Part shown: positions 15,366-23,808 of the stretch, in pieces
Numbering within the stretch: position 1 is the first letter of the stretch
How the letters are laid out: each line of letters begins with the position of its first letter
Assembly: GCA_017409205.1 (NCBI GenBank)
Contig: JAFQTF010000004.1
Location: 1 to 58,846 of the forward strand
DNA: 58,846 nt
Origin: Oscillospiraceae bacterium
GTDB taxonomy: Bacteria; Bacillota; Clostridia; Oscillospirales; Oscillospiraceae
Direction of reading: 5' to 3'
Made by a program: the position numbers and the translations under genes
The notes under the pieces: generated by a model
Told to the model about the DNA's origin: nothing
What the model saw: the letters and a program-made list of their open reading frames with translations, nothing else
Database searches by the model: none

Positions 15366-16730
15366 ATGAATTCTGAAAACAATACGCAGGCTGTCTATGA
15401 TGTCAGCACTCTGGGTACCGGCAAGACTCTGGTGCTGGGCCTGCAGCATCTGTTTGCCATGTTCGGCGCAACGGTGCTGGTGCCTGCCATCACCGGTCTG
15501 AATGTATCCACCACACTGCTGTTTGCCGGTCTGGGAACATTGCTGTTCCATTTGGTCACCGGCCGGAAGGTGCCTGCCTTCCTGGGCTCCTCCTTTGCCT
15601 TCCTGGGCGGTTATGCAGCCATTGCTCCCGTCATTGACGGCGTGCCCAGCGCGGAGCTGCTGCCCTATGCCTGCTTCGGTGTGGCGGCTGCCGGCCTGGT
15701 GTATCTGGTGCTGGCTGCCATGTTCAAGTTCTTTGGCGCAGCCAAGGTCATGCGTTACTTCCCGCCCATCGTCACCGGCCCCATCATCATCTGCATCGGT
15801 CTGTCTCTGGCAGGCTCCGCCATCAACAACTGCCGCACCAACTGGCTGGTGGCGATGGTGGCTATTCTGGTGGTTGTGTTCTGCAACATCTGGGGAAAGG
15901 GCATGGTGCAGATCGTGCCCATCCTGCTGGGTGTTGTGGCGTCCTATGTGTTTGCTGTGGCCGTAGATCCCGCTGCCCGGGCCGGTGTTGCTCAGGCAGT
16001 CGCTGATGCTGACTGGTTTGGTCTGCCTGTGATCTGGGAAAATACCGTGTTCTCCATTTTCGGCGGAGAATTCGACGGCGGCCTGCTGCTGACCTCCGTT
16101 ATCACCATTGCGCCCATCGCACTGGCTGCCATTGTGGAGCATGTGGGTGATATGTGCGCCATTTCTTCCACTGTCGGCAGAAATTTTGTGGCAGCTCCCG
16201 GTTTGCACCGTACCCTTGCCGGCGATGGCCTGGCAACCATCGTGGCATCCCTCTTCGGTGCCCCTGCCAACACCACTTATGGCGAGAACACCGGCGTGCT
16301 GGCGCTGAGCAAGGTCTATGATCCCAAGGTGGTCCGTCTGGCCGCTATTTTTGCCATGGTGCTGTCCTTCTGCCCCAAGTTTGCAGCTCTGATTGTTGCT
16401 ATGCCTGCTGCCACCATGGGCGGCGTGAGCCTGGTGCTGTACGGCATGATCTCCGCTGTGGGTGTCCGCAATGTGGTGGAAAATCAGGTGGATTTCACCA
16501 AGAGCCGCAATGTGCTGATCGCTGCCATGATCCTTGGACTGGCTGTGGGTGTCAGCTACAACGGCGCCATTATGATCCCTGTGGGTTCTGTTACCATCAG
16601 CATGTCCGGTCTGGCTGTTGCTGCACTGGTGGGCATTTTTATGAATGCCGTACTGCCGGGCAAGGACTATGAGTTTGGTGTCAACGAGCAGGGAGATACC
16701 TCCGTCAATTTCGGTTCCCGTCACAAGTAA
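15366..16730 (+). CDS. NCS2-family nucleobase:cation symporter (uracil/xanthine permease)
   Basis: A 454-residue membrane protein of the nucleobase-ascorbate (NCS2) family, with about 14 hydrophobic segments. Family blocks include LVLGLQHLFAMFGATVLVP at the start and ALAAIVEHVGDMCAISSTVGR in the middle; the glutamate in VEHVGD corresponds to the substrate-contacting residue of UraA. LFGAPANTTYGENTGVLAL also fits the uracil branch. It probably imports uracil with protons. The start is taken at 15366 because a strong promoter overlaps any upstream start. No pyrimidine genes adjoin it. Confidence 0.9.
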   Translation: MNSENNTQAVYDVSTLGTGKTLVLGLQHLFAMFGATVLVPAITGLNVSTTLLFAGLGTLLFHLVTGRKVPAFLGSSFAFLGGYAAIAPVIDGVPSAELLPYACFGVAAAGLVYLVLAAMFKFFGAAKVMRYFPPIVTGPIIICIGLSLAGSAINNCRTNWLVAMVAILVVVFCNIWGKGMVQIVPILLGVVASYVFAVAVDPAARAGVAQAVADADWFGLPVIWENTVFSIFGGEFDGGLLLTSVITIAPIALAAIVEHVGDMCAISSTVGRNFVAAPGLHRTLAGDGLATIVASLFGAPANTTYGENTGVLALSKVYDPKVVRLAAIFAMVLSFCPKFAALIVAMPAATMGGVSLVLYGMISAVGVRNVVENQVDFTKSRNVLIAAMILGLAVGVSYNGAIMIPVGSVTISMSGLAVAALVGIFMNAVLPGKDYEFGVNEQGDTSVNFGSRHK

Positions 16731-16739
16731 TTCAGAAAA

Positions 16740-16765
16740 CCCCGGAGCTGCGCTCCGGGGTTTTT
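16740..16765 (+). terminator. Terminator after the NCS2 permease gene
   Basis: CCCCGGAG/CTCCGGGG stem at 16740-16760 followed by five T residues. Confidence 0.85.
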
Positions 16766-16786
16766 GTGTAAAAAAAGATATCATTC

Positions 16787-16803
16787 CTGTGACATTGTCA
16801 CAG
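16787..16803. promoter_or_regulatory. 17-bp palindrome in the nitroreductase promoter
   Basis: CTGTGACATTGTCACAG is perfectly symmetric around a central base and lies 20 bases ahead of a perfect TATAAT (16824-16829), covering or adjoining the -35 region. This position suits a repressor or activator site. The TGTGA/TCACA arms resemble CRP/FNR-family sites but with one base less spacing. Confidence 0.6.
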
Positions 16804-16862
16804 AACCGGAAACACCTTCCTGTTATAATAAAATCACAAAAAACAACAGAGGAGGCGCCGAT

Positions 16863-17729
16863 ATGAATTACACCGCTTTGATTGAAAACAGAAGATCCGT
16901 CCGGGAATTTGCCGATACCGAAGTCCGCTTTGACCAGCTGGACATCCTTCGCCGCTACTACCAGCATCAGGTCCGCCGTCTGATCCCGGAGCTGAAGACT
17001 CAGCTGTATTTCTTCGGCACCGATACCCGGGCAGCACTGGAAGGTGCTGCCGGCTATAACCAGTTTCTGGTGGGTTCTCCCCAGTATCTGGTGCTGATGT
17101 CGGAGGCACATCCTCAGGCGGGACTGAATGCCGGATATATCATGGAGGATCTGATCCTGAAACTGACGGACATGGATCTGAACAGCTGCTGGATGACGTT
17201 CACCGACAGTGAAATGGTGAAGGAGGCGCTTGGCATCGTATCCGATCTCCATGTGGCAGCCATTGCAGCCTTCGGTTACGGAAAGAAGTCCACCCGCCGC
17301 CTGCGGCTGAACTTCCGCAGTATGTCCGATGTGGACATCGTTGCAAAGCACCGTTATATGGAGCCCAAGAAGGGCATCAGCCAGCTGGTATTCCGGGAGA
17401 CCTGGGGCAATACCCACAAGGTTCTCGACAGCATCGGCTTTTATGAGGATATGCTGTGGGAGGCGTTTTACGCAGCCAGTCTGTCTCCCAGCTATCTGAA
17501 CCGGCAGGCCTATGGCTTCCTGTTGCATGATGGCCGGATCACCCTGGTGAGCACCCCGGATGATTATACTCCCGAGACCGATGGCAGTCTCAGCCTGGGC
17601 ATTGTCCTGCTCCACTTCAGCGCGGTGGCCGAAAAATGGGGCGGAAAAATCAAATGGCAGTTTGGCGAAAGAGCTGCAAAACCGGAACTGCCCGAAGGGT
17701 ATCAGGCTGTTGCCAGCTGCATTCTGTAA
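16863..17729 (+). CDS. Nitroreductase family protein
   Basis: A 288-residue protein starting MNYTALIENRRSVREF, the usual N-terminus of FMN-dependent nitroreductases, where the RRS arginines bind the FMN phosphate. It matches the TM1586-like branch, with two fused nitroreductase-like halves in one chain. The AGYIMEDLILKLTDMDLNSCW block is the conserved central helix. It probably reduces nitro or quinone compounds with NAD(P)H; the natural substrate is not known. GAGGAGG precedes the start. It is monocistronic, behind a perfect -10 box and a 17-bp palindrome, so it is likely inducible. Confidence 0.82.
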   Translation: MNYTALIENRRSVREFADTEVRFDQLDILRRYYQHQVRRLIPELKTQLYFFGTDTRAALEGAAGYNQFLVGSPQYLVLMSEAHPQAGLNAGYIMEDLILKLTDMDLNSCWMTFTDSEMVKEALGIVSDLHVAAIAAFGYGKKSTRRLRLNFRSMSDVDIVAKHRYMEPKKGISQLVFRETWGNTHKVLDSIGFYEDMLWEAFYAASLSPSYLNRQAYGFLLHDGRITLVSTPDDYTPETDGSLSLGIVLLHFSAVAEKWGGKIKWQFGERAAKPELPEGYQAVASCIL

Positions 17730-17965
17730 ATCAAAATGAAACAAAAGAATCCGTTTGGGTGGATGTCCGTAAAAAGACAAACCGCCAATGGGATTTTAAG
17801 CCACTCCTCATTTTTAGTCTGATGGAGCATAATTTAAGTTTGTTTACCTGAATCTATCTGATCACAATTATCTTGACACAAAAAACAGGCACAGCAGAGA
17901 AAACTGCTGTGCCTGTTAAGCGTTTTATGCGTTCTGCCGACTTGTGGCAGTTTGGGCCTGCTGAA
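17730..17965. other. Convergent intergenic region with minus-strand terminator
   Basis: No gene. The only clear element is the terminator at 17878-17917. No obvious plus-strand terminator for the nitroreductase gene is seen. Confidence 0.5.
17878..17917 (-). terminator. Terminator of the GH79-like gene
   Basis: A 14-bp perfect stem AACAGGCACAGCAG/CTGCTGTGCCTGTT, followed on the minus strand by a TTTTTT run. Confidence 0.85.
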
Positions 17966-19474
17966 TTACAGGACGAAGAAGGCACAGCTGCCCGGGGCAA
18001 GCTGTACAGTGCCGGAAGCGGCTTCGCCGGTGAGAGCGGGCAGTTCATCCTGTTCACCCAGAGTCAGGGGCTGTCCATTCAGGTACAGAATGGGGCTGCG
18101 CATATTGCCATTGCCATCCAGAACGTACTTGGTTGCTTTTCCTGGCAGTTCCACGGTGGTCACATCGGTCTGGGAGTTGTTGACAACCAGCCAGACGCAG
18201 CCTTCCTTTCCATCCTTGCGGGAGTGACAGTAGACGTGGGCACCTTCGGAAACGGGGATCCCGCTGTCAAATACGGTAGTTCCCATCAGGGTGTTCCACA
18301 GAAGAACGGCAAAGTAGTTGGGCCGGGGCAGGAAACTGCCGTGCTTCAGCCAGCCATAGTCGGAGGAAGCCAGGGTGTTGTGGAATACGATGCCGTCAGT
18401 AACGGTGGCGAATGCGCCCAGTTCATTCAGTGTGCGCAGCACCTCCAGATAGGTGGAAGCCCAGGTGTCGCCGCCGCCGCCGGCATCGCCGGATTCGGTG
18501 ACCCACATGGGAGCGCCGGGGGTGTACTTATCCCGGAAGGCAGCGTATGCTTTGGCGCAGCGGGTGGCCATGGCCAGATAATCTTCGCCCATGGCTTCGT
18601 CGGCGGACCAGTGGGAGGAAGGCATCATGGATTCCAGACGTTCGGAAATGCCGTTGTAATAATGGTAACTGAAAATGTCGGGGCGGGTCTGCGCACCGGC
18701 AAACAGCTCGTCGGTGGTGCAGCTGTACATCACGTCACCAACACCTGCACCGCCCTTGTCACCGGGGCCCATGGCAACGGCACTGGAGTCTGTGGTGCTG
18801 GGGCCTACCACGATGCACTCGGGATAATTCTTACGAACCCAGTTATGGAACAGATCCTGATCCCGAACAAACTGGGCAGGAGTATAGCCCTTGGGCGCAC
18901 CGGAGCCTTCCATCATATTGGGCTCGTTCATGAACTCGACAGCGCTGATGGGTACGCCGTATTCCTTGCTGAAGGCAAAGAGTTGCTCTGCCTGAGCGGG
19001 ATGCCAGGGTTCCTCGGCACTGTGCAGGCCGGGGCAGTTGTTGACGGAGACCAGTAATTTGCCGTCTACAGCCTTGACGAATTCCAGGACACCGATCCAC
19101 TGATCTTTGTGGAGCACACTCTGGTAGCCTTCGGGAATGCCGCCATCGGCATATTTGCCTTCAAAATCATAATAGGTCTTGGTGGACCAGGTACCGGATA
19201 CCCGGATCCACAGGGAACCCAGGGCCTTTGCCAGTTTGCGCAGCCGGGGGTTGTACAGGTCGATGGGGTCGTACCACTGCATCAGACCAGCCACATCCTC
19301 CATGCTCTTCAGAGACGGAAATTTTTCTGTGCCGGCGATCTGCTCCGGGGTGTAGGCCTTCCAGAAGGTGCCGCCGGTGACTTCTGTCATTTCCACGTTG
19401 TAGGATGCAAGTCTGGGATCCACTGTACGGATCACATTCAGATTCCCAGCTGCCAGTTTGATGTGCTTTGCCAT
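17966..19474 (-). CDS. GH79-like glycoside hydrolase (heparanase/beta-glucuronidase type)
   Basis: A 502-residue cytoplasmic glycosidase without signal peptide. The block LYNPRLRKLAKALGSLWIRVSG is the heparanase/GH79 signature segment. Glu184 in VEFMNEPN is the predicted acid/base and Glu327 in WVTESGD the predicted nucleophile of a retaining clan-A barrel. A C-terminal beta domain follows. GH79 enzymes release glucuronic or methyl-glucuronic acid from glycans or glycoconjugates. The divergent GPH transporter and TetR regulator nearby fit uptake and intracellular hydrolysis of a small glucuronide. AAGGAGC precedes the ATG at 19474. Family is likely; substrate is inferred. Confidence 0.75.
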   Translation of the reverse strand: MAKHIKLAAGNLNVIRTVDPRLASYNVEMTEVTGGTFWKAYTPEQIAGTEKFPSLKSMEDVAGLMQWYDPIDLYNPRLRKLAKALGSLWIRVSGTWSTKTYYDFEGKYADGGIPEGYQSVLHKDQWIGVLEFVKAVDGKLLVSVNNCPGLHSAEEPWHPAQAEQLFAFSKEYGVPISAVEFMNEPNMMEGSGAPKGYTPAQFVRDQDLFHNWVRKNYPECIVVGPSTTDSSAVAMGPGDKGGAGVGDVMYSCTTDELFAGAQTRPDIFSYHYYNGISERLESMMPSSHWSADEAMGEDYLAMATRCAKAYAAFRDKYTPGAPMWVTESGDAGGGGDTWASTYLEVLRTLNELGAFATVTDGIVFHNTLASSDYGWLKHGSFLPRPNYFAVLLWNTLMGTTVFDSGIPVSEGAHVYCHSRKDGKEGCVWLVVNNSQTDVTTVELPGKATKYVLDGNGNMRSPILYLNGQPLTLGEQDELPALTGEAASGTVQLAPGSCAFFVL

Positions 19475-19506
19475 ATATCATGCTCCTTTTCTGAATTCAA
19501 AGATAT

Positions 19507-19583
19507 CTGTCAGCCCCCCGGATCATGGTGAATCAAGTGTTCTGTTTTTGAAAGGAGAAAGAACTTTTTTAGGGGGCTGACAG
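19507..19583. repeat. 12-bp inverted repeat in the GH79 leader
   Basis: CTGTCAGCCCCC (19507-19518) and GGGGGCTGACAG (19572-19583) are perfect inverted copies 53 bases apart, upstream of the GH79 gene. They could form a long stem in the mRNA leader or be two binding sites of one regulator. Confidence 0.6.
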
Positions 19584-19681
19584 TTAGCCTTGAACGAGCA
19601 TGATGGCTGGGACTGTATTCAGTATAGCGTATTTTGCCTGTCAAAAACAGGGGCCAAACCGCAGCGTTTGGCCCCCTTTAA

Positions 19682-19730
19682 AAACAAAAAATCCCTCTGT
19701 TTTTGGTAAATACCCCAAAAACAGAGGGAA
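19682..19730 (-). terminator. Terminator of the TetR gene
   Basis: A 15-bp perfect stem (TCCCTCTGTTTTTGG and its complement, 19693-19730) is followed on the minus strand by TTTTTTGTTTTT. A second hairpin, GGGGCCAAAC/GTTTGGCCCC (19650-19675), lies just beyond. Confidence 0.85.
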
Positions 19731-19735
19731 ACGGT

Positions 19736-20317
19736 TTATATTTCAGGCAGGATCTCCGGGCGGATGGGCGGTGTGGTCAGCAGTTTGGCGAAGATATCCG
19801 CCATTTCTGCCACACTCTTTTTATAGCCGGTCTCATGCCAGTCGATGACCAGAGCCATACAGCCGCTGGAGAAGAACAGGACGGTCTCCCGGCTTCGGCT
19901 GGGATTTTCCGCACCGATGCTGTGAAGGATATTGCTGTCCTCTTCCTGGATATGGGTCACGGAACGCTCGATCAACAGGCTGCTTTTGTGATTGGCCTTC
20001 AGCACATCCAGCAGAACAGTTTGCTGCTTCCAGTAATAGAAGAAGTTCTGCAAATCTTCCGGAGGGCCGGGAACGATCTGGTTTTTCGGCATCTGGAAAT
20101 AGATATAGCTGCGATAGATATGGTCGATCAGTGCTGCCAGAACATCTTCTTTGTTGTCAAAAAGACGATAAAAGGTTTTTCGGGAAACCTCCGCGCGTTC
20201 GCACATGCTGCGGACGGAAATGGAAGAAAAAGGCATTTCCTGCATCATGGCAAAAAGCGTATTCTCCAGAATCTGCTGCTGGGCAGCGCCTTTTGCTGTA
20301 GGGCAGCGTTTGTACAT
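19736..20317 (-). CDS. TetR/AcrR-family transcriptional regulator
   Basis: A 193-residue regulator with the N-terminal TetR helix-turn-helix (ILENTLFAMMQEMPFSSISV, then MCERAEVSRKTFYRLFDNKEDVL). The C-terminal helical domain binds an unknown ligand and resembles the TetR_C_7/DhaS-like branch. It lies between the GH79-like gene and a GPH transporter on the other strand, so it probably controls glycoside uptake and hydrolysis. A near-perfect promoter lies upstream and CGAATT half-sites occur in both divergent promoters. Confidence 0.87.
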   Translation of the reverse strand: MYKRCPTAKGAAQQQILENTLFAMMQEMPFSSISVRSMCERAEVSRKTFYRLFDNKEDVLAALIDHIYRSYIYFQMPKNQIVPGPPEDLQNFFYYWKQQTVLLDVLKANHKSSLLIERSVTHIQEEDSNILHSIGAENPSRSRETVLFFSSGCMALVIDWHETGYKKSVAEMADIFAKLLTTPPIRPEILPEI

Positions 20318-20339
20318 GACTCATCACATCCTTTTTTTC

Positions 20340-20368
20340 ATAATAACGGATATCCCGGGGTTTGTCAA
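20340..20368 (-). promoter_or_regulatory. Promoter of the TetR gene
   Basis: On the minus strand TTGACA (20363-20368), a 17-base spacer and TATTAT (20340-20345). The -35 overlaps a CAATTCG element (20366-20372). Confidence 0.75.
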
Positions 20369-20470
20369 TTCGACTAACCCAGACAGGAAACATTCTCTGC
20401 AGTTGGCACACATCCATCGGTTTGGCACCTAGTTTTCGGACGAATTGGAAACTATAATATAGGAAATTCG
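20366..20470. promoter_or_regulatory. Candidate TetR operator half-sites between TetR and GPH genes
   Basis: CAATTCG (20366-20372), CGAATTG (20441-20447) and AATTCG (20465-20470) share the CGAATT core. The last two are inverted and flank the TATAAT (20453-20458) of the GPH transporter promoter, while the first covers the -35 of the TetR promoter. This layout fits autoregulation plus control of the transporter. Confidence 0.45.
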
Positions 20471-20509
20471 GCGATTTTTCGCTGAGGAGATACTAAGGAG
20501 GAAATATCT

Positions 20510-21922
20510 ATGGCAAAAACTGTCCGACTGGACGCCAAAGGCTATCGTAAGTTCGGTATGAGAGATAATCTGGCCTATGCTGCCGGTGACTTTGGCTGCA
20601 ACATGTCCTTCGCCCTGAAGGGCACGATGGCCATCTTCTGGACCCAGTTCATGCAGATGGACTCTCTGGTTTACGCCGGTCTGCTGCTGATCTGCCAGAT
20701 CTGGGACGCCGTCAACGATCCGCTGATCGGCGCTATCATCGACAACGACAAGCGAACTACTTATAAGCGTGGCAAGTTCCTGGCCTATGTGTGGCTGGGC
20801 TCTCTGGGCATGCTGGTGGCAGGCTCCTGCTGCTTCCTGCCCTTCCCCGGCGCTCCCGCCATGGTGAAGAATATTCTGTTTGTCGGCGGCTATATCCTGT
20901 GGGATGCGTTCTACACCATCGCAAATGTGCCCTATGGCTCCCTGATGTCCCTGATTTCCGAGGATGCCGGCGACCGGGCCTCTCTGTCTGCCTGGCGTGG
21001 CGTCGGCGGCATGATCGGCAGCATGCTGCCCATGGTTCTGCTGCCCATCCTGATGTATGAGAACAATATTCTGGTGGGCGAGCGTGTGTTCTTCACTGCT
21101 CTGATTATGGGTGCTGTGGGCTTTGTTTCCTTCCAGTTCATGATCCGCAACACTGTGATCCGTGTCCAGTCCAATGTGGCTGTGGGCGAGGAGGCTGAGA
21201 AGTTCAACATCTTCAAGGCTATGGGCAACTTCCTGAAGAACCGTCCTGCTGTGGGCGCCACTCTGGCTGCCATGGGTATGTTCATTGGTCAGTCCGGCGC
21301 AGCTTCTGCCGTTACTGTTATGTTCCAGTCCTACTTTAAGGATGTTTCCATGTCCGGACTGGTAAGCATGTTCTCTATGCTGCCTGTGCTGTTCTTCACT
21401 CCTTTTGCCCGGAAACTGGCCAACAAGTTCGGCAAGAAGGAAATGTCTGCCTTCGGCGCTGTGATCTGCGTTATTGCCACTGCTGCACTGATCGTGGCTC
21501 CCATTACACCCGATGGCACCGGTATTCTGGTGTATGTGGGCATCCAGTTTATCTATGCCATGGGTCTGGGCCTGTACTCCACGGTGTCCTGGGCGCTGAT
21601 GGGCGATGCCATTGACTATAACGAGTGGAAGACCGGCAAGCGGGAGGAGGGCACTGTTTACTCCCTGCACTCCTTCTTCCGGAAACTGGCACAGGGTATC
21701 GGTCCTTCCCTGTGCATGGTGCTGATGACCTGGGTGGGCTACACCGGCAATGCTGCTGGCGAGACTATGGCCGTGGCTACCAATATCCGTTATCTGGTTG
21801 CTGCCATGTTCTTTACCGGTGCACTGTTCATGTTCATTGGTCTTGCTCTGATCAATAATATGAGCAAGAAGAACCTGACCAGGATGTACAACGAACTGAA
21901 CACCCGCAAAGCTGCCAACTGA
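20510..21922 (+). CDS. GPH-family (MelB-like) sugar:cation symporter
   Basis: A 470-residue transporter of the glycoside-pentoside-hexuronide family in the major facilitator superfamily, with about 12 membrane helices. Typical features are the N-terminal YAAGDFGCNMSF, the cation-site segment WDAVNDPLIGAIIDN, and MGDAIDYNEWKTGKREEGTVYSLHSFFRKLAQGIG in outline. It most likely imports an uncleaved glucuronide or similar glycoside with Na+ or H+, which the GH79-like enzyme would then split. A strong AAGGAGG site precedes the start and codons are highly biased, implying strong expression when induced. Confidence 0.9.
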   Translation: MAKTVRLDAKGYRKFGMRDNLAYAAGDFGCNMSFALKGTMAIFWTQFMQMDSLVYAGLLLICQIWDAVNDPLIGAIIDNDKRTTYKRGKFLAYVWLGSLGMLVAGSCCFLPFPGAPAMVKNILFVGGYILWDAFYTIANVPYGSLMSLISEDAGDRASLSAWRGVGGMIGSMLPMVLLPILMYENNILVGERVFFTALIMGAVGFVSFQFMIRNTVIRVQSNVAVGEEAEKFNIFKAMGNFLKNRPAVGATLAAMGMFIGQSGAASAVTVMFQSYFKDVSMSGLVSMFSMLPVLFFTPFARKLANKFGKKEMSAFGAVICVIATAALIVAPITPDGTGILVYVGIQFIYAMGLGLYSTVSWALMGDAIDYNEWKTGKREEGTVYSLHSFFRKLAQGIGPSLCMVLMTWVGYTGNAAGETMAVATNIRYLVAAMFFTGALFMFIGLALINNMSKKNLTRMYNELNTRKAAN

Positions 21923-21942
21923 TCTGCTTAACAGAAGCCATG

Positions 21943-21973
21943 ATCCCCTCCGGCAAAGTTCCGGAGGGGATTT
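21943..21973 (+). terminator. Terminator after the GPH transporter gene
   Basis: An 11-bp perfect stem ATCCCCTCCGG/CCGGAGGGGAT with a 7-base loop and short T tail. Confidence 0.75.
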
Positions 21974-21997
21974 CCCTGCGAAGAAAGGAGACCTCCT

Positions 21998-22438
21998 GTG
22001 AAATTCTGGCAAAAATTCTGGCAGCTGGTATCCCGAAAGGATCTGGTTTTCGGAACCCTTCTGTTTGTGGTTGTAATTGCCATGGGGGTGTATGAAACCT
22101 GTAACAAGATTACGGTGACTTTTTCCGAAACTGCCGTGGATATCAGCACCAGCAAATATTCCATGAACATTCCCTATGAACTGGTGGAATCCGCAGAACT
22201 GACCCCGCTGCCGGAGGCTGGCCAGGTCATTGATGGTACGGATGACATGGCGGCCCGCACGGGCCACTGGAAAAACAGTCAGTGGGGAGAATATTATATC
22301 TGCGCGGATCTCAATTCCCCGGATTGTGTGGCGGTCCGGCTGAAGGATGGCCGCCTGTTCGCATTCAGCCGGCGCAGTGCCGAAGTGACCCGGGAACTGT
22401 ATGAATTGCTGAGATCCGGTCTTGCATTGTCTGAATAA
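21998..22438 (+). CDS. Small membrane-anchored protein with a bacterial PH-like domain
   Basis: A 146-residue protein starting at GTG (21998), 10 bases after AAGGAG. One N-terminal helix (about residues 15-33) anchors it. The rest is beta-rich and ends YICADLNSPDCVAVRLKDGRLFAFS then a final helix, the pattern of bacterial pleckstrin-homology-like domains, where a curved sheet is capped by a helix. Function is unknown; such proteins often bind membrane or protein partners. It may share a transcript with the GPH gene only through terminator readthrough. Confidence 0.6.
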   Translation: MKFWQKFWQLVSRKDLVFGTLLFVVVIAMGVYETCNKITVTFSETAVDISTSKYSMNIPYELVESAELTPLPEAGQVIDGTDDMAARTGHWKNSQWGEYYICADLNSPDCVAVRLKDGRLFAFSRRSAEVTRELYELLRSGLALSE

Positions 22439-22499
22439 CGGAAAGCACCGCATTTGCGATGCTTTTTTGCGGGATCCGGGCCACTCTACCGCCAGTCGG

Positions 22500-22528
22500 T
22501 TGCGGAAAATGCTGCCGGATGCTACAAT
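22500..22528 (+). promoter_or_regulatory. Promoter of the XRE-membrane regulator gene
   Basis: TTGCGG (22500-22505), a 17-base spacer and TACAAT (22523-22528), ending only 20 bases before the ATG. Confidence 0.5.
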
Positions 22529-22548
22529 ACCGGCAGGAGGCGATGGAT

Positions 22549-23721
22549 ATGTACGCCATAGACAAGGAAAAATTCGGCACCTTCGTGGCGCAGCTGCGAA
22601 GAGAAACCAATATGACCCAGAAAGAACTGGCGGAAAGACTCTATATTTCCGATAAGGCAGTGAGCAAATGGGAGCGGGGCCTCAGCATCCCGGATGTTGC
22701 CCTGCTGGTGCCTTTGGCAGAACAGCTGGGAGTGACGGTGACGGAACTTCTGGAATGCCGCCGGATTCCACAGGAAGAGCCGATGGATTCGGAGCAGACG
22801 GAAGAACTGGTGCAGAAAGTCATCGGTCTGACAGCGGAGGAAAGCAGAAACAACCGTCCCGGGCTGGGCTGGTGGCTTTTGGGCAGCATTGTAGCCGGTG
22901 GAATGGAACTGGGGCTGATGACCCTGGCAGGAATCCCCTGGGAGGAGATTGTGGCTTCTGTGGGAATCGTGATGCTGCTGATGGCCGTCTTCGGCCTACA
23001 TTTCTGTATCTTTGCCCGGAAACAGTTGCCGAAATACTATGATGAAAACCGGATCACCTGCTATTCCGATGGAATTCTCCGGATGAATCTGCCGGGGGTC
23101 AGCTTCAATAACAGTAATTGGCCTCATATCCTGAGGGCGGCACAGCTATGGTGTCTGCTGGGACTGGTACTGACGCCTGCGCTGTTTTTCCTGTTCCGCA
23201 GCTTTGCGCCCCGGGCCTGGCAGGACAGCTGGCTGTTTGTGATGTTGTTCCTGACCCTGGGCAGCCTGTTTATCCCCATGGTGATGGCTGCGAAAAAATA
23301 TGAATTCGGGGAAGGCGGATCCCGCTCGAAATCCGGAGGCTGGAAACAGTTTGTATGGATTCCCGTTGCTGCTGTTCTTGCGGCGCTTTTGCTGATGACA
23401 GGCAGCTTCAGCAGCGGCTCCGGACTGCGGGTGGGCTGGTCGGAACGGAAAGGTCTGGATTACTGGTCAGCCACCTATATGCACTACGATGGCTGGCGGC
23501 AGCGCACCATCAACTGGGATGGCAAGGCAGAATTGCTCTATGCCGAAATCGAGACCGAGTCCGGAGAACTGGATCTGGCGGTAACGGACGAAGCGGGGAA
23601 TACTCTTTTCTTCCGGGAAAATATTGGTACAGACAGTTTTGAGATCCCTATTTCGGGAAGATGCCGGGTACGCGTCACAGCAGATGGGCACAAGGGCAGC
23701 ATCCATCTTGTCTGGAAATGA
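22549..23721 (+). CDS. Membrane-bound XRE-family regulator
   Basis: About 390 residues. Residues 5-65 form a helix-turn-helix of the Cro/C1 (XRE) type (NMTQKELAERLYISDKAVSKWERGLSIPD). Four to five hydrophobic segments follow, then a C-terminal beta-rich domain predicted outside the cell. This is a one-component transmembrane regulator: DNA-binding head inside, sensor outside. Related proteins often control neighbouring transporter or antibiotic-resistance genes. The start at 22549 lies eight bases after AGGAGG. The EamA-like gene downstream is a possible target. Confidence 0.75.
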   Translation: MYAIDKEKFGTFVAQLRRETNMTQKELAERLYISDKAVSKWERGLSIPDVALLVPLAEQLGVTVTELLECRRIPQEEPMDSEQTEELVQKVIGLTAEESRNNRPGLGWWLLGSIVAGGMELGLMTLAGIPWEEIVASVGIVMLLMAVFGLHFCIFARKQLPKYYDENRITCYSDGILRMNLPGVSFNNSNWPHILRAAQLWCLLGLVLTPALFFLFRSFAPRAWQDSWLFVMLFLTLGSLFIPMVMAAKKYEFGEGGSRSKSGGWKQFVWIPVAAVLAALLLMTGSFSSGSGLRVGWSERKGLDYWSATYMHYDGWRQRTINWDGKAELLYAEIETESGELDLAVTDEAGNTLFFRENIGTDSFEIPISGRCRVRVTADGHKGSIHLVWK

Positions 23722-23750
23722 AAAATCCCGGCTGCGGCCGGGATTTCCTG

Positions 23751-23779
23751 TTGGAAGGCGGCATGATCTGTGCTATACT
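23751..23779 (+). promoter_or_regulatory. Promoter of the EamA-like gene
   Basis: TTGGAA (23751-23756), a 17-base spacer and TATACT (23774-23779). A hairpin (AAATCCCGGC...GCCGGGATTT, about 23724-23746) terminating the XRE gene overlaps its upstream side. Confidence 0.65.
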
Positions 23780-23808
23780 GTAAAAAACAGGAAAAGGAGA
23801 GAGATACC

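Noticed and set aside
15357-17780. 807-codon minus-strand frame opposite the NCS2 permease and nitroreductase
   Set aside because: Rich in His, Gln and Gly as expected from the complement of GC-rich membrane-protein genes; it crosses a terminator.
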